NCBI GenBank assembly: GCA_963575745.1
Contig: CAUYUJ010004597.1
Location: forward strand, 20,001-40,000
Direction: 5' to 3'
From: Prorocentrum cordatum
Taxonomy: Eukaryota; Sar; Dinophyceae; Prorocentrales; Prorocentraceae
Length of the DNA: 20,000 nt
Below the pieces are notes generated by a model. It ran no database searches. It saw only the letters and a list, made by a program, of their open reading frames with translations, and was not told where the DNA came from. This document shows, piece by piece, positions 12,001 to 16,655 of the stretch; the stretch's first letter is position 1; the number at the start of each line of letters is the position of its first letter. Both the position numbers and the translations under genes were made by a program.

Positions 12001-15000
12001 ACCGCGCGCCACTGCGTCGCGCCACCCTCCCCCACGACTGGCGTCTGCAGCATGCTACACTCGAAGCGCACCCGAGGCCACTGGGAGCGCCAACGGAAGT
12101 CTTCCTCCACGGACACCTCCTCCCACCCCGTGCGCGCCTCGCCGGGGTCGCGACCCTGCGCGCGACCCTCCAGCTGCAGCAACGCGCGCCCGAAGCGGCC
12201 CGGTTGCCCCGGCTCCATCAGCGCACCCCACAGCGCGTCCCCGTCGGACCCCTGGAAGCGCACGGCTGCCCGATCGCACCCTCGCCGCGACACCAAATAC
12301 TCGCGCGCGGCATCGACCAGCTGCCGCAGCCGCTTCTCCTTCAAGTGCGGCACGGACGCCACTGCCCACGCGCGCGCAGGGCCACCCCCGCTTCGAGGCA
12401 AGGCAGCGCGGCGCGACGCGCGCCCCTCCGCGCCCTCTGCCGCTCGCGACGCCGCCAGGTCTGCCTCCGCCAGCGGCCCGGCACCATCGAGGCGCACGAG
12501 CTCCGCGTCGAGCGCCGCGCGCACCTCGCCCGGCAGCGCCACGTCGTCCTCCGAGGCGACCTCGCGGTCCGACGCAGACCGCTCGTCGTCATGCTCCGAC
12601 GCCGAGACCTCCGCCATCTCGGCGAACAGCTCGCCGCCGCGCGCCTCTCCCGCGGCCCCGCGCCCCGCGCCGCTCACCTCAGCGCGTTCTTCGGCGGACG
12701 TCTTGCGCCCGAGCCTCCTGCGCTTCGCTGGCCTCGCCGCCTCCGCCGCGCCCTCGCCAGCACGCCCGCAATCGTCAGCCCCGCTCGCAACACTGGCACC
12801 GGCCGCCTCTGCCTCAGACATCTTGCGCCCCAACCGCCGCCTCCCCGCGCCGCGCCCCGCGCCGCCCCCGGCAGCCTCCGCCTCGGACGTCTTACGGCCC
12901 AGCCGCCGCTTCCCGCGGCCCCCGCGCGCCTCCCCGTTGGCCTCCCCCTCCGACGTCTTGCGCCCCAACCGCCGCTTCCCGCGCCCCCCGCGCGCCCCCC
13001 CCGCACCGCCGCCCTCGCACACCGCGCCGCCCGCCGCGTCGTCGCCCTCGCCGCCGCGCGCAGCGCCTTGATCCTCCGACGCAAGACTCGCCTCAGCGCC
13101 CTCCGCCCGGTCGCGCTCCTCCTGCGACGTCTTGCGCCCCAGGCGCCGCTTCCGACCACGCCGGCGCACGTCCCCAGCGACGCCGTCCTCCTGCGGCCCA
13201 TCCCCCGCGGCGTCGCCGCCCTCTCCCCCGAGCGCAGCGCCCTGGTCCCCCGACGCAGCCACCGCCCCCGCGCACCGCGCCGCCGCCCCCCTCAACCACT
13301 CCTCCCAGTCCAGGTCGGTGTCGCGAACCTTATAGTACTCATCCCCACGCGCACGCGCAGCGCAGGCAGGCAAGAGCAGGCGCCAGCAATGGCACCGATC
13401 GCACTGCGCCCAGTTCCGCATGCAAAACAAGTGCGACGCCCCGTCGTCGGCGCCCGCGCACCCCCCGGGCCCGCCGCCGCCGTCGGCCCCCTGATCCTCG
13501 CCGGGCACTTGCCCCGCACTCTCGTTCGCGTGCAGCCTGTTCCCCTTGGACCGCGGATCGACGTGCGGATAGCACTGCGGGCCTGCAAACTGCTTGAGGT
13601 ACTGCTGCTTCATCGGATACCTTCGAATTTCGTCGCTGGTCAAGCGCAGCGCCTCCATGCAGTCCTTCTCGCTGCAGTCCACCTCGCTGGTCTGCAATTG
13701 CGCCAAGTACTTGTTGAAGACCGGCCGGCTGTACCACATGAACACCTTACCCCCCTCCCGCCCATTGTACGACTCCCTCTCCGACCCGAACCGCGTTTCG
13801 CCCTCCACGCAGCGATCCTGCGCGGTCCGCACACCTGCGCCCTGGTCATACACGAAGCCCGATCGCTTATAGTTTTTGTGAATTCTGAAATTATCATGCA
13901 CCTGCTTCAGGCACTGCTCATACTCACTGTTCGACAGCACGAACCGCCCGTGCTCGTCCACCTCACACAGCGACTTCAACTCAGGCTTCATCTTCGCCGC
14001 CGCTTCCCACATCGCGTGCCGCGCGTACCACTGCTTCGACGGCTTGTTCGCCTTCAAAGCAAACTCCTTGAACTTGTCCAACGCGAGCGCAGGAAGTGGA
14101 CCCCTGACGCGCCCGTGCGGACACCCATGCCTGGCACACTTCCCGCACACGTCGCTCCCTTTCTGCGGCCGAAACCGACACTGCTCCCGCCCCCAGCCGC
14201 CTCCCCACGTCATCCCTTTGCAGCGGTCCTCGTCCACGTAATCCGGCTGGAACTGCCTGGACTCCGCCTCCGTCGCGAGCGACCCATCCGCAGCCCCGCG
14301 CGACCGACGCGCTCTCCTGCCCTTTCGCGAGACCCCCACGAACTCCGCGCCGCTCGCACCTCCTCCATCATCGTCGCTACTGAAATCCGTCATGCCACGG
14401 ATACGCGGCAACGCACTGCCCGAAGCCCGCCCTCCACCACGTCCCCCAACGCGCCCCCGCCCCCCACGCGGGCCGCGGCCGCCGCGGCCGCTCTGACCTC
14501 CGCCTGCAGCAGGCCCCGCGACAATACCCGCGTCGTCGTCGTCGCTGCTGAAATCGGTCATACCTCGAATGCGCGGCATCTGCGCGCGCGCGGCTGGCGC
14601 GGCACCACCCCCGCGCCCGGGCGCGCCCTCCATCCCACCGCGATTGCCCTCGGCCTCCGCTGAACCCTCGTCGTCGTCACTGAAATCAGTCATCCCCGGA
14701 ATCCTAGGGAGCGCCGCGGCCCTGCCAACGCTATCGCTCCCACGGCTCTCGGACGCACGTCGCGTCGCCCCCCCTTCCGCCGGGTCGGCCCCGCGCGGAC
14801 CCTCGACACCTGCAGCAACACCCGCCGCCTCCTCGCCGCGCCGCGTCCTCGCAACAACGCCGGCCATGACGTTCGGGTTCTGCGCGCCGCGCAGATGCGC
14901 ACCTCGCTGAGTCTTCGCGGCCGCTTTCTTCTTCGGCGCATTCTTCTTCGGCGCCCCCGCCACCGACCGCTCCCACGGCGCGACGCCGCCATCTCCGAGG

Positions 15001-16655
15001 GGCACGCCGTCGGCCAGGCGGCCGTCCACATCGACGACCGCGGCGACGTGCCCCTCTGGATACCACACAACACTACCCATGTCCTGCCCCTCCGCGCAAC
15101 CCAAAGGCCACGCGCCGGAACACTCCCCACGCAGTACATGGCCTGCGCTGTCAGCCTCATACACGCGCACCCTCGCCCGCCGCGCCTCCAGCCATGCCTG
15201 AACCGTCGCAAAATTCATTCTCTCCGCAGCGTCACCGCACGCCCCAGCCCCGGAATCATTGGCGCACTGCAACTCGAAGAAACACTCCGCGTGCGCGCGC
15301 GTGCCGGCACCCCCACACCGAGACACACTCAATTGCAAGCACTTATTCCGCCACGGCCCCAGGCAATCCCCCGCATCGACGACTCCGAATCGCCCCGACG
15401 CGACGCCTCGTCGCAGGCGCCGACGCCACGCGCGGGACGCGCCAGACGCCCCGGCAGCACCGAGCCCCACGCGCGAAAGCTTGTCCCAAGGCACCCCGCC
15501 CAGAGCGACGAAAAGACAAACCACGCGAAGCGCGGCAACACCGACGCACTGCCCCGCACCCTGCGACGCCCTCCAGGCAGCATCCCCCACGCACTCGTCC
15601 GCGCCCTGGCCCGCCCTGCCCTTGGCACCGCCGATCCCAATGCCGGGGGAGAACCTGCGCGCGCACACGCGCCGCCCCCCGCACCTCCGCGCGAAGAGCC
15701 CACGCAAGCCACAATAAAACCACTTGGCGACTCGAACATTCGCGGCAGACGGCACACCGTCCGGCAAAGCTTCCGCGTCGCGACAGAAGGTCTCTCTCTC
15801 CTTCCACAGGCGCGCCACAGCGGCCCGCCGCGCCGTGACCACCTTATCGTCCACCTGCGGCGGGCACGCCCCGAGGGCGACGAGGACACACGCGGCGCGC
15901 AGGGCCGTGTCGCCCACGGTCCACGCAGCATCGTCCGGCACCACGGCAGCGCGCGAAGCGGCGCGCGCACGCGGCTCCGCGTCGACTGCACGCGCCGCGC
16001 GGGCGTTCAGAAACTGCTCCAATCGCTCGTCCTTGTGCGCTCCCCCATGCGCCCGGCGGCCATGCAGGACGCGCTCCGGGGACGCATCACGCTCCAACGA
16101 ACGCGGCACGACGGGAGCCAGCACACTCCCCGCGATCTGCTCGTTCCGCTCGGCCGCCAGCTCCGTCCACCGCGCCCACTCCGCCTCCCGCCGCGCACAC
16201 CGAGACCACCGGCGCGACGCGCGGCACGCTTTCCGGAGCGATTTCTGCTCGCGCTCCGCCGCATCCAACGCGGAATCATCGACGACCTCCTCGTGGATCA
16301 CGGCGTGCTCTGCGAGCAAAGACTCCCGCAGCCGATCGCCCGATGCGCGTGACTCCGACCCGTAGACTCGGGCCGGGAGCGGGCCCACGGCCGCGACAGG
16401 AGCCGAGGCCAACGCCAGAGCCAAGGCGGAAGCCGGGACCGTTGCTGGACAGACGTTGTCGTCAGCTCGAAACCAATCGTCGTCCGCGTCGTTCTCGTCG
16501 TCGTCGTCGCAGTCGCTGGCGGCGAAAGCACCAATTTCCCCCGCGTCAAAACGTTCAATAAATTCGGGGTGGTCACGATCTTCCATCGGCGAATTCTCTG
16601 AGTGACGCACTGGGACTGGCACGGCGACCGTGACCGGGTCTTCTCCCTCTTCCAT
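3..16655 (-). CDS. Giant Helentron/Helitron-like polyprotein: Rep-Pif1 helicase-EEP-USP fusion (3' end cut by window edge)
   Basis: One uninterrupted minus-strand frame of about 5,551 codons. Independent family motifs all sit in this same register, which is why I treat it as one gene: HUH (8514-8537), Y-x3-Y (7272-7286), Walker A (5673-5705), EEP GDMN (about 2023-2040), USP Cys (1347-1349) and His (573-575). The expected role is rolling-circle transposition: nicking and strand transfer by Rep, 5'-3' unwinding by Pif1, plus EEP nuclease and deubiquitinase activities. The protein is much longer than usual Helitron RepHel proteins. I chose the ATG at 16655 because its context is gaaATGG (purine at -3, G at +4). 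In-frame alternatives are 16586 (weaker context), 16862 (gaaATGG) and 18371. The C-terminus is missing. No introns are needed, but splicing cannot be excluded. No frameshift or in-frame stop was seen, so the copy looks intact. Residue numbers elsewhere count from 16655. Confidence 0.88.
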   Translation of the reverse strand, partial: MEEGEDPVTVAVPVPVRHSENSPMEDRDHPEFIERFDAGEIGAFAASDCDDDDENDADDDWFRADDNVCPATVPASALALALASAPVAAVGPLPARVYGSESRASGDRLRESLLAEHAVIHEEVVDDSALDAAEREQKSLRKACRASRRWSRCARREAEWARWTELAAERNEQIAGSVLAPVVPRSLERDASPERVLHGRRAHGGAHKDERLEQFLNARAARAVDAEPRARAASRAAVVPDDAAWTVGDTALRAACVLVALGACPPQVDDKVVTARRAAVARLWKERETFCRDAEALPDGVPSAANVRVAKWFYCGLRGLFARRCGGRRVCARRFSPGIGIGGAKGRAGQGADECVGDAAWRASQGAGQCVGVAALRVVCLFVALGGVPWDKLSRVGLGAAGASGASRAWRRRLRRGVASGRFGVVDAGDCLGPWRNKCLQLSVSRCGGAGTRAHAECFFELQCANDSGAGACGDAAERMNFATVQAWLEARRARVRVYEADSAGHVLRGECSGAWPLGCAEGQDMGSVVWYPEGHVAAVVDVDGRLADGVPLGDGGVAPWERSVAGAPKKNAPKKKAAAKTQRGAHLRGAQNPNVMAGVVARTRRGEEAAGVAAGVEGPRGADPAEGGATRRASESRGSDSVGRAAALPRIPGMTDFSDDDEGSAEAEGNRGGMEGAPGRGGGAAPAARAQMPRIRGMTDFSSDDDDAGIVAGPAAGGGQSGRGGRGPRGGRGRVGGRGGGRASGSALPRIRGMTDFSSDDDGGGASGAEFVGVSRKGRRARRSRGAADGSLATEAESRQFQPDYVDEDRCKGMTWGGGWGREQCRFRPQKGSDVCGKCARHGCPHGRVRGPLPALALDKFKEFALKANKPSKQWYARHAMWEAAAKMKPELKSLCEVDEHGRFVLSNSEYEQCLKQVHDNFRIHKNYKRSGFVYDQGAGVRTAQDRCVEGETRFGSERESYNGREGGKVFMWYSRPVFNKYLAQLQTSEVDCSEKDCMEALRLTSDEIRRYPMKQQYLKQFAGPQCYPHVDPRSKGNRLHANESAGQVPGEDQGADGGGGPGGCAGADDGASHLFCMRNWAQCDRCHCWRLLLPACAARARGDEYYKVRDTDLDWEEWLRGAAARCAGAVAASGDQGAALGGEGGDAAGDGPQEDGVAGDVRRRGRKRRLGRKTSQEERDRAEGAEASLASEDQGAARGGEGDDAAGGAVCEGGGAGGARGGRGKRRLGRKTSEGEANGEARGGRGKRRLGRKTSEAEAAGGGAGRGAGRRRLGRKMSEAEAAGASVASGADDCGRAGEGAAEAARPAKRRRLGRKTSAEERAEVSGAGRGAAGEARGGELFAEMAEVSASEHDDERSASDREVASEDDVALPGEVRAALDAELVRLDGAGPLAEADLAASRAAEGAEGRASRRAALPRSGGGPARAWAVASVPHLKEKRLRQLVDAAREYLVSRRGCDRAAVRFQGSDGDALWGALMEPGQPGRFGRALLQLEGRAQGRDPGEARTGWEEVSVEEDFRWRSQWPRVRFECSMLQTPVVGEGGATQWRAVRCCDEPGGGDADDFQALWQRESRVAVGFAANVVPGDDVVVLPVERPAGWRGPADMAGAWWRGQGPRERRAEEGEDPGRVWVGQLQEDAGVAGLLAEGGAGERTAIEGLDALRQAAAQGARGAGRGGRGRGRRAKKRGRYGDALRVEIRTRWAPGGVPAKEGPAAREVFVFGAMPETQEWEFKPKGRVRNRAGSFAREVLLDHRARLAAGDVHQKCMLLALKTVPLRVAKYDVQLRDASVRAVQAAQAILTRMVKFTCHECQERFPAFHPAFEPPEQLAEEMLLLRRGGDGLAACSTEVAEWDEVPPRDPPDGFALECRGVCMRCRQDLDKQAAAAATEDDLYQVVGLRTAQNHMDPCFRFPSDDLRELFDQATLTESLLIALDHMQVHLATVSRTGLRKFRKNIISFPQDVAGFSRRHELMKGFRVGDRVNSARGPGERPDDPRRPERMAAGCTDEERQRFGVDLHGRLVFPGRVVEVLLSGDVIIEYDHGGRGRELQENVEPRVVLPWHPRKVPFSLMLRRNVGFGKEVVEGLHVRWRYCGHVLRALCAFAGTYGPWRLGGTADEPMHKYYDPRLFDVLPDDEILASYAPRESEDGVLPSGGEAREPEELGPVTEAEAIARDCVPCGVDVVTPRQFIAAGFDVHFVGPRDDAGREPAGREGDDARGGDEGGAEAAAEGDADAAADGEFDVGVEDEAMAVDHDVFSAWLDKAQFEYGGAVQRWWTGLQPEAEGQLEGLKFGDDETTEDLFGRLLAAAREDNAVKSVQRDRVAVDCVRVEFLVDWMRPRVQGRFAGAEGGVSRESVLDEVMLELAMAGTFVAAARDRDTGCVEENLPEFDEDEAVARTGERLIYGWPGQSEDPVPARAIGRFARAFPLEFPMGIGDLFDDRPRRVSVQDWVQHLMRYRTGQFVGGPRGQRVMWAMVNVLLLNEARGKGFGVYRTMYRRAGLGVQGPSVMTKGGLRQILESEDRVRILVGQLANVGRDVPSTTMHWSYESKKLQSTVKHLSWHPPWVEGTQADGAEPVGRRFLRELDLPAGKGRTQRGRALVPDVVGLGRHPSIWWTQNPFYNAAYDIQRMGGGPGARAAGDRALGDWVGDGREERFRFARDNPDLVAYMMALRVELNMRMVMPAVLPHSEQFKYMAMARAECGAGGNLHYHGFSVGLPGPAVARVRADVDGEGDMLPPSVASDVAACLPSLEAGPLAWPLQERRRRGAALAALEQVLRAVAGRPGQRAPRAPAGEGSAASGSCSEDGAGDDEDEFVGRASALLDALVDRGWLVLVQGEEGVRGQGAEADVAFERVGPEDPAPEDEAGGDPVEDVQDGDGVEGRGAARGSRPAGVPHGARGQRLGGAGLDFGVLKPEHEDVALQSVLEKRFYEFFGHVVSEWNPCYDDAGACRYTWDDEVGAFDLDVEMEGEAVRETSEGRAVRSVPASAPECLNLRKVLDEAFASEASGKLDVQPVRRLVAALVNRVARHTKHGMGPPRLGVHACARGKEGCVFCRYDFPRDRWGRVGPRPFRMEKGRREGHWQAVFPRNDRLCNSYEEHVLLANMGNIDWRPVLNLWAVVEYVTKYATKAPKGSRKIKEVLDDAVNEVCAYVPEGEGTDFLRRSIQKFFARMLGERDYHCYEVALLGLRLPMVLSMLPVVTLNTTGARALKPASALRDKADDEPVHWDSKVDKFDKRLEFVRRQRARGDESISVEEVRDVSLFEFYWKYAVYRGKLRRGNPAVCLQVTPGYSAECANVQHACHEAYARANVIAHWRHMATADRKAMIEQEMLRDVRPVPAACIGATEFVQPLAGGAGQDAGSERFLGVQDLWLKSGGRAWGGQSDQYWGHMMMEMLTDPMLRQWVPAWVVEQYERANPFYKEVLGAILEDGVASNRELLRRTRREMVRRHEAGQQGRGAGAEEAAGGAGGQASDDGSGRGDDDRDSEKAESGEEVEDLVDRLVLRGDEDPNEEARDAVLREARPGEGAESAAAAGEASEWERRPADERVSAAGPAVQAADVRVGDVAGDEVRGRVRVNPKDFNWLNEACNVSTSERGRLEKLRDEWYGKAKVGDGAEVVERADLDPWQKFAHDIVMDDRHSEADPLRLMVTGVAGTGKSRTVRSFVAARRKRVRQFAPRTRLDQDRRGVREIRRGPEEIDEEERNCCLLAAPTGCASFQLKYGATTLHRAFGVPVGYCGPWVRKDGDRFQKTQTRLRQARLFVLDEMSMIGRQMLGKIEFKVQDTLGVAAKRAAQGARPVYLGGKDAVLAGDPQQAPPIGDDPLYRMGAYGGSAKNKPRGAERTPDDAWSTDRLVNNGSFVRDTFQDVAVLRRVHRWRGEKEGLSKERQAEYRQDADRFLEVTKGMAQCTWEQRDHAWLKRRNRSVLQMTKEGREELAAFETAPLLMDGRKDRASGACGADRVNMERLYQVAAASGKPIAALRAYHDKKEKKQKSRPDQMASEDFRGLENELYVCEGARVLLTQNLWVEAGLMNGAMGTLRGYMWPEGADPHNGARPDLQAPLCVFVEFDDIDLGTDGQGRPRSFFPGDEERRNWVPIWRQRVSSTMEEGVWRENYPLQLAWALTHWKAQGMTLAKVRVHLSAKTAAVAGIGFVATTRVKHPWDLVFEEDLPEYADFMRARHTTAFRERRRFELRLEARASRTLRKYGYCEADCWTEEEKRAAETLLGRLKTVAAAQAERLRGAGRVVDEDTWLWGEEGPPFASELDSAVAAEAGEDDVAARRLRAVAERLLDRRRVRFATREEKGAARDLLVDVGALAACASREDLRERLTAAAGRLTHESSGSGDREGFLRGVVDLIVERWEASGAWDERVFDSVAPSMGPLHMSAVKEAMGALVPPRLHKSLDKAAKRMKDAFGDVRGGCALRMDKWVVNVRAESALAEGRLEGQALEFFLKVARQLCAGLGLPTTVASAKVGRHVGAEETPEHFARIAHNWTSVWDANSVSDKQELLMVVAVDPLSGSGVAQDWMFVSVTSGRPGEALGRAESLAVRVHDRARREDVAGRIARNIDALLRPLGASAGRRPPAVEFGDAPRVRVPSQRIACALGLLLGRVGRLANAGVLDASAESFVPDVCRVLRGAFASFRAGVGARGARDVMELLLSEQECRDVLGAFGVVPRAGASAPSATGASLPRAAVPGEAAGEAGEEEGLEGASTLSFATWNIAGGHRSAVAPPSWSDRDQRAAVLGEVLRWRQARGVDVVALQECEGEEAYKELEAEFQLVGVAHAHESRGYVHLYVRRGLRAEGKALSGEDPCVLCRVEVPVGGGAGGAGWVNVAAVHLPAGAAWERRHAILRKITRTCAEGCDRLLIVGDMNSTDSQVQAAVEQLRLKDTWYEGRSWGCPGNKFYSGLGERGAVGQRRDRVMFGAELWAEVHLVGKGKVFFEGCEFHVSDHFGLFGYVRAHACFGSREHKMRALAQRCRLALQATRDRSHRLEGAEVQNRLQQGREAAALARQQAQDRNREAYLRTQQREAARRQRRREELVSAAFGPQSLFASERPAQPPPSPGEMDVPRVDGIRAASWDSVSSVPVRGMPRPGHSCYVVSVTQLMLRTPAVWEWLRWHAEGDCEERASGRCCVCGMWDTHNQLVSRRWQGGPVSVRRRTNVDSEDVFLGQPSEFDNEWQQHDVFAYWGKLMSAARRGEELAGRFASWDPESIRATNMRVTHVDRMFGFVMEKRQKCRQCGHLSVSYEAEDVLKLRVHARPGGPMMLSEMYSDFCAPEQVEKSCPACCRADADRVWHDQQTRLTGVPRVLVVQLRRGHEARQPVWVEEQLRLHGLPQMQLVGVVYHNGQTVHTGHYTTLCRVPDGGYVLFDDDKPPRRMRGEPAHVKPKEAYMAVYCRMGRSQGQSADAGAPGVGGAPDEQSGGGGGGAGIGGVGAGGSEVTGVGGGGAGGASASGLGARCRAAGRQPAEVAAESEAGSSVRAPVPVRAGAPLTPEREGGDGVLSSPATARRVRRKTPASPSGEMRGVDAGGVAGSGAATAKGGV
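450..1375 (-). other. Ubiquitin-specific protease (USP, peptidase C19) domain
   Basis: Residues about 5,094-5,402 of the giant protein. The Cys box reads GMPRPGHSCYVVSVTQL, matching the USP pattern G..N.G.TCY...Q, with the nucleophile Cys at 1347-1349 (residue about 5,103). Two CxxC pairs follow (KCRQCG near 920-935 and CPACC near 780), the usual zinc ribbon of the USP fingers. Next comes GVPRVLVVQLRR, the conserved strand before the His box. The His box reads HTGHYTTLCR (His at 573-575), and GGYVLFDDDKPP supplies the third catalytic acid. The usual oxyanion-hole Asn, five residues before the Cys, aligns with Arg, so activity may be altered. The domain is in frame and separated from the EEP by roughly 125 residues rich in Arg, Glu and Gln. 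Its target is unknown; self-deubiquitination of the transposase or protection of a host factor is inference. Confidence 0.85.
1755..2505 (-). other. EEP-family (exonuclease III/APE-like) endonuclease domain
   Basis: Residues about 4,718-4,967. The motifs occur in family order: FATWNIAGG (the WN motif) near 2470-2500; VDVVALQECEG, with the metal-binding Glu, near 2355-2385; a VHLPAG strand near 2110-2130; LLIVGDMNS (catalytic Asp and Asn) near 2020-2045; RRDRVMFG near 1865-1880; and VSDHFGLFGYV (catalytic Asp-His) near 1756-1795. No key residue is missing. A C-terminal EEP after the helicase is a hallmark of Helentrons (Helitron2 class), where it resembles the endonuclease of non-LTR retrotransposons. 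Its role in Helentron transposition is not settled; DNA nicking is the expected chemistry. Here it sits between the helicase linker and the USP instead of at the protein's end. Confidence 0.9.
2506..4090 (-). other. Unassigned alpha-helical linker between helicase and EEP
   Basis: About 500 residues in the same frame, with no motif I recognise. The sequence alternates charged helical stretches (many Arg, Glu, Ala, Leu) with a hydrophobic segment near 3060-3150 that includes DKQELLMVVAVDPLSG and DWMFVSVTSGRPGE. It contains no Gly-rich low complexity and few Cys, so it reads like folded protein, unlike the disordered N-terminal regions. In related elements the EEP commonly follows the helicase more closely, so this may hold an extra domain. 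No function is assigned. Confidence 0.5.
4100..5750 (-). other. Pif1-family SF1B DNA helicase domain
   Basis: Residues about 3,635-4,185. All major SF1 motifs are present and in order: motif I VTGVAGTGKSRTV (5667-5702; Walker Lys at 5676-5678); motif Ia AAPTGCASFQLKYGATTLHR near 5475-5535; motif II VLDEMSMIGRQM (Walker B DE) near 5335-5370; motif III LAGDPQQAPPIGDDPLY near 5175-5230; motif IV VLRRVHRWRGE near 5010-5045; motif V ARVLLTQNLWVEAGLMNGAMG near 4530-4600; motif VI LAWALTHWKAQGMTL near 4255-4300. After motif VI a VATTRVKHPWDLVFEE segment resembles the family's VAxSR stretch. The helicase unwinds donor DNA in rolling-circle transposition. The motif VI TxHK of Pif1 reads THWK here. Confidence 0.95.
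6400..10750 (-). other. Helitron_like_N / Rep (HUH Y2) nicking-joining region
   Basis: Residues about 1,970-3,420. The HUH motif reads GNLHYHGF at 8514-8537 (His codons at 8526 and 8520). The two-Tyr motif reads VVEYVTKYATKAPKGS, with Tyr codons at 7284 and 7272, matching the Helitron Y2 pattern YxxKY. Upstream, RHPSIWWTQNPFYNAAYDIQ (about 8770-8850) matches the Helitron_like_N stretch that is rich in aromatic residues. The two tyrosines are the expected nucleophiles for cleaving and rejoining single strands. The gap between HUH and Tyr is about 412 residues. It is enlarged by an acidic, Gly/Ala-rich insert near 7940-8470, a probable disordered loop. A Cys-containing stretch VHACARGKEGCVFCRYDFP lies near 7480-7535. 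Another acidic linker, near 6080-6300, precedes the helicase. Confidence 0.85.
10758..11240 (-). other. DUF6570-like Cys-rich domain preceding Rep
   Basis: Residues about 1,806-1,966. The region opens with FTCHECQERFPAF (Cys codons at 11229 and 11220) and continues with a second cluster, ECRGVCMRCRQDL, near 11015-11060. It then has QNHMDPCFRFPSDDLRELF and LTESLLIALDHMQVHLATV, and ends in FRKNIISFPQDVAGF near 10762-10806. This order (CxxC, second Cys cluster, an 'N.MDP...P..L' stretch, 'E.LIA', then 'G..I.FPQDV') is the one seen at the front of many Helitron proteins in the DUF6570 family. It is probably a zinc-binding DNA-contact module. The assignment rests on remembered family pattern, not a search. 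Confidence 0.7.
12695..13155 (-). repeat. Five basic RRLGRK(T/M)S repeats, candidate nuclear localisation cluster
   Basis: Five in-frame copies of (K/R)RRLGRK(T/M)S, read near 13121-13154, 12951-12985, 12887-12918, 12818-12843 and 12698-12728. They are separated by Gly/Ala/Glu-rich spacers of uneven length (about 22-57 codons centre to centre). The DNA shows the same repetition as a recurring 'gacgtcttgcgccc' core on the + strand. The cluster resembles bipartite or monopartite nuclear localisation signals, and the RKTS ending could be a basophilic kinase site. Both are inferences. The region is low complexity and probably disordered. Confidence 0.6.
13295..13440 (-). other. CW-like zinc finger
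   Basis: Residues about 1,072-1,120. LFCMRNWAQCDRCHWRLLLP matches the start of the CW-type zinc finger (W.QCD.C..WR.LP). It is followed by DTDLDWEEWL and, about 12 residues later, a Cys, in place of the usual W.C end. CW fingers in chromatin proteins read methylated histone H3 tails. A targeting role here is inference, and the second half is not a clean match. Confidence 0.5.
14106..14225 (-). other. Cys/His-rich module (RC..W..G...QC...C..C..HGR)
   Basis: Residues about 811-850. The string starts RCKGMTWGGGWGREQC and ends CGKCARHGCPHGRV, giving five Cys plus two His in 40 residues with a conserved Trp. It is followed by a PLPALALDKF segment. A similar RC..W...GGQC...C..H...HG module recurs, as I recall, in other algal or protist mobile-element proteins. 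A zinc-binding fold is likely; the function is unknown. Confidence 0.5.
14376..14715 (-). repeat. Three PRI(R/P)GMTDFS-DDD repeats (PIP-box/PIP-degron-like)
   Basis: Three in-frame copies of (L/M)PRI(R/P)GMTDFS followed by an Asp run. Their Met codons lie at 14691, 14559 and 14391 (lowest base), so the spacings are 44 and 56 codons. Gly/Arg/Ala-rich disordered spacers separate them, one with RGG-type runs. The MTDF core equals the heart of the p21 PCNA-interacting peptide, but the first Gln is Ile here and the second aromatic residue is Ser. The match is therefore partial, and the acidic tail differs from the basic tail of a true PIP degron. Confidence 0.5.
14720..16655 (-). other. N-terminal region of the giant protein, no family recognised
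   Basis: Residues 1 to about 645. It begins acidic (CDDDDENDADDDW near 16480-16520), then turns Arg/Ala/Glu-rich and probably helical (16000-16300). It then has scattered Cys (for example WFYCGLRGLFARRC near 15680-15720) and a more ordered-looking stretch at 14975-15220 that starts MNFATVQAWLEARRARV and includes GSVVWYPEGHVAAVVDVDG. A Lys-rich run (KKNAPKKKAAAK) lies near 14920-14960. The frame is open throughout. I cannot assign a domain. Confidence 0.55.

Noticed and set aside
8520-14663. A 2,047-codon open frame on the + strand
   Set aside because: It shares codon boundaries with the giant minus-strand frame, where all family motifs lie. Its translation is biased to His, Pro, Arg and Leu with no recognisable domain, as expected for the antisense of GC-rich coding DNA.
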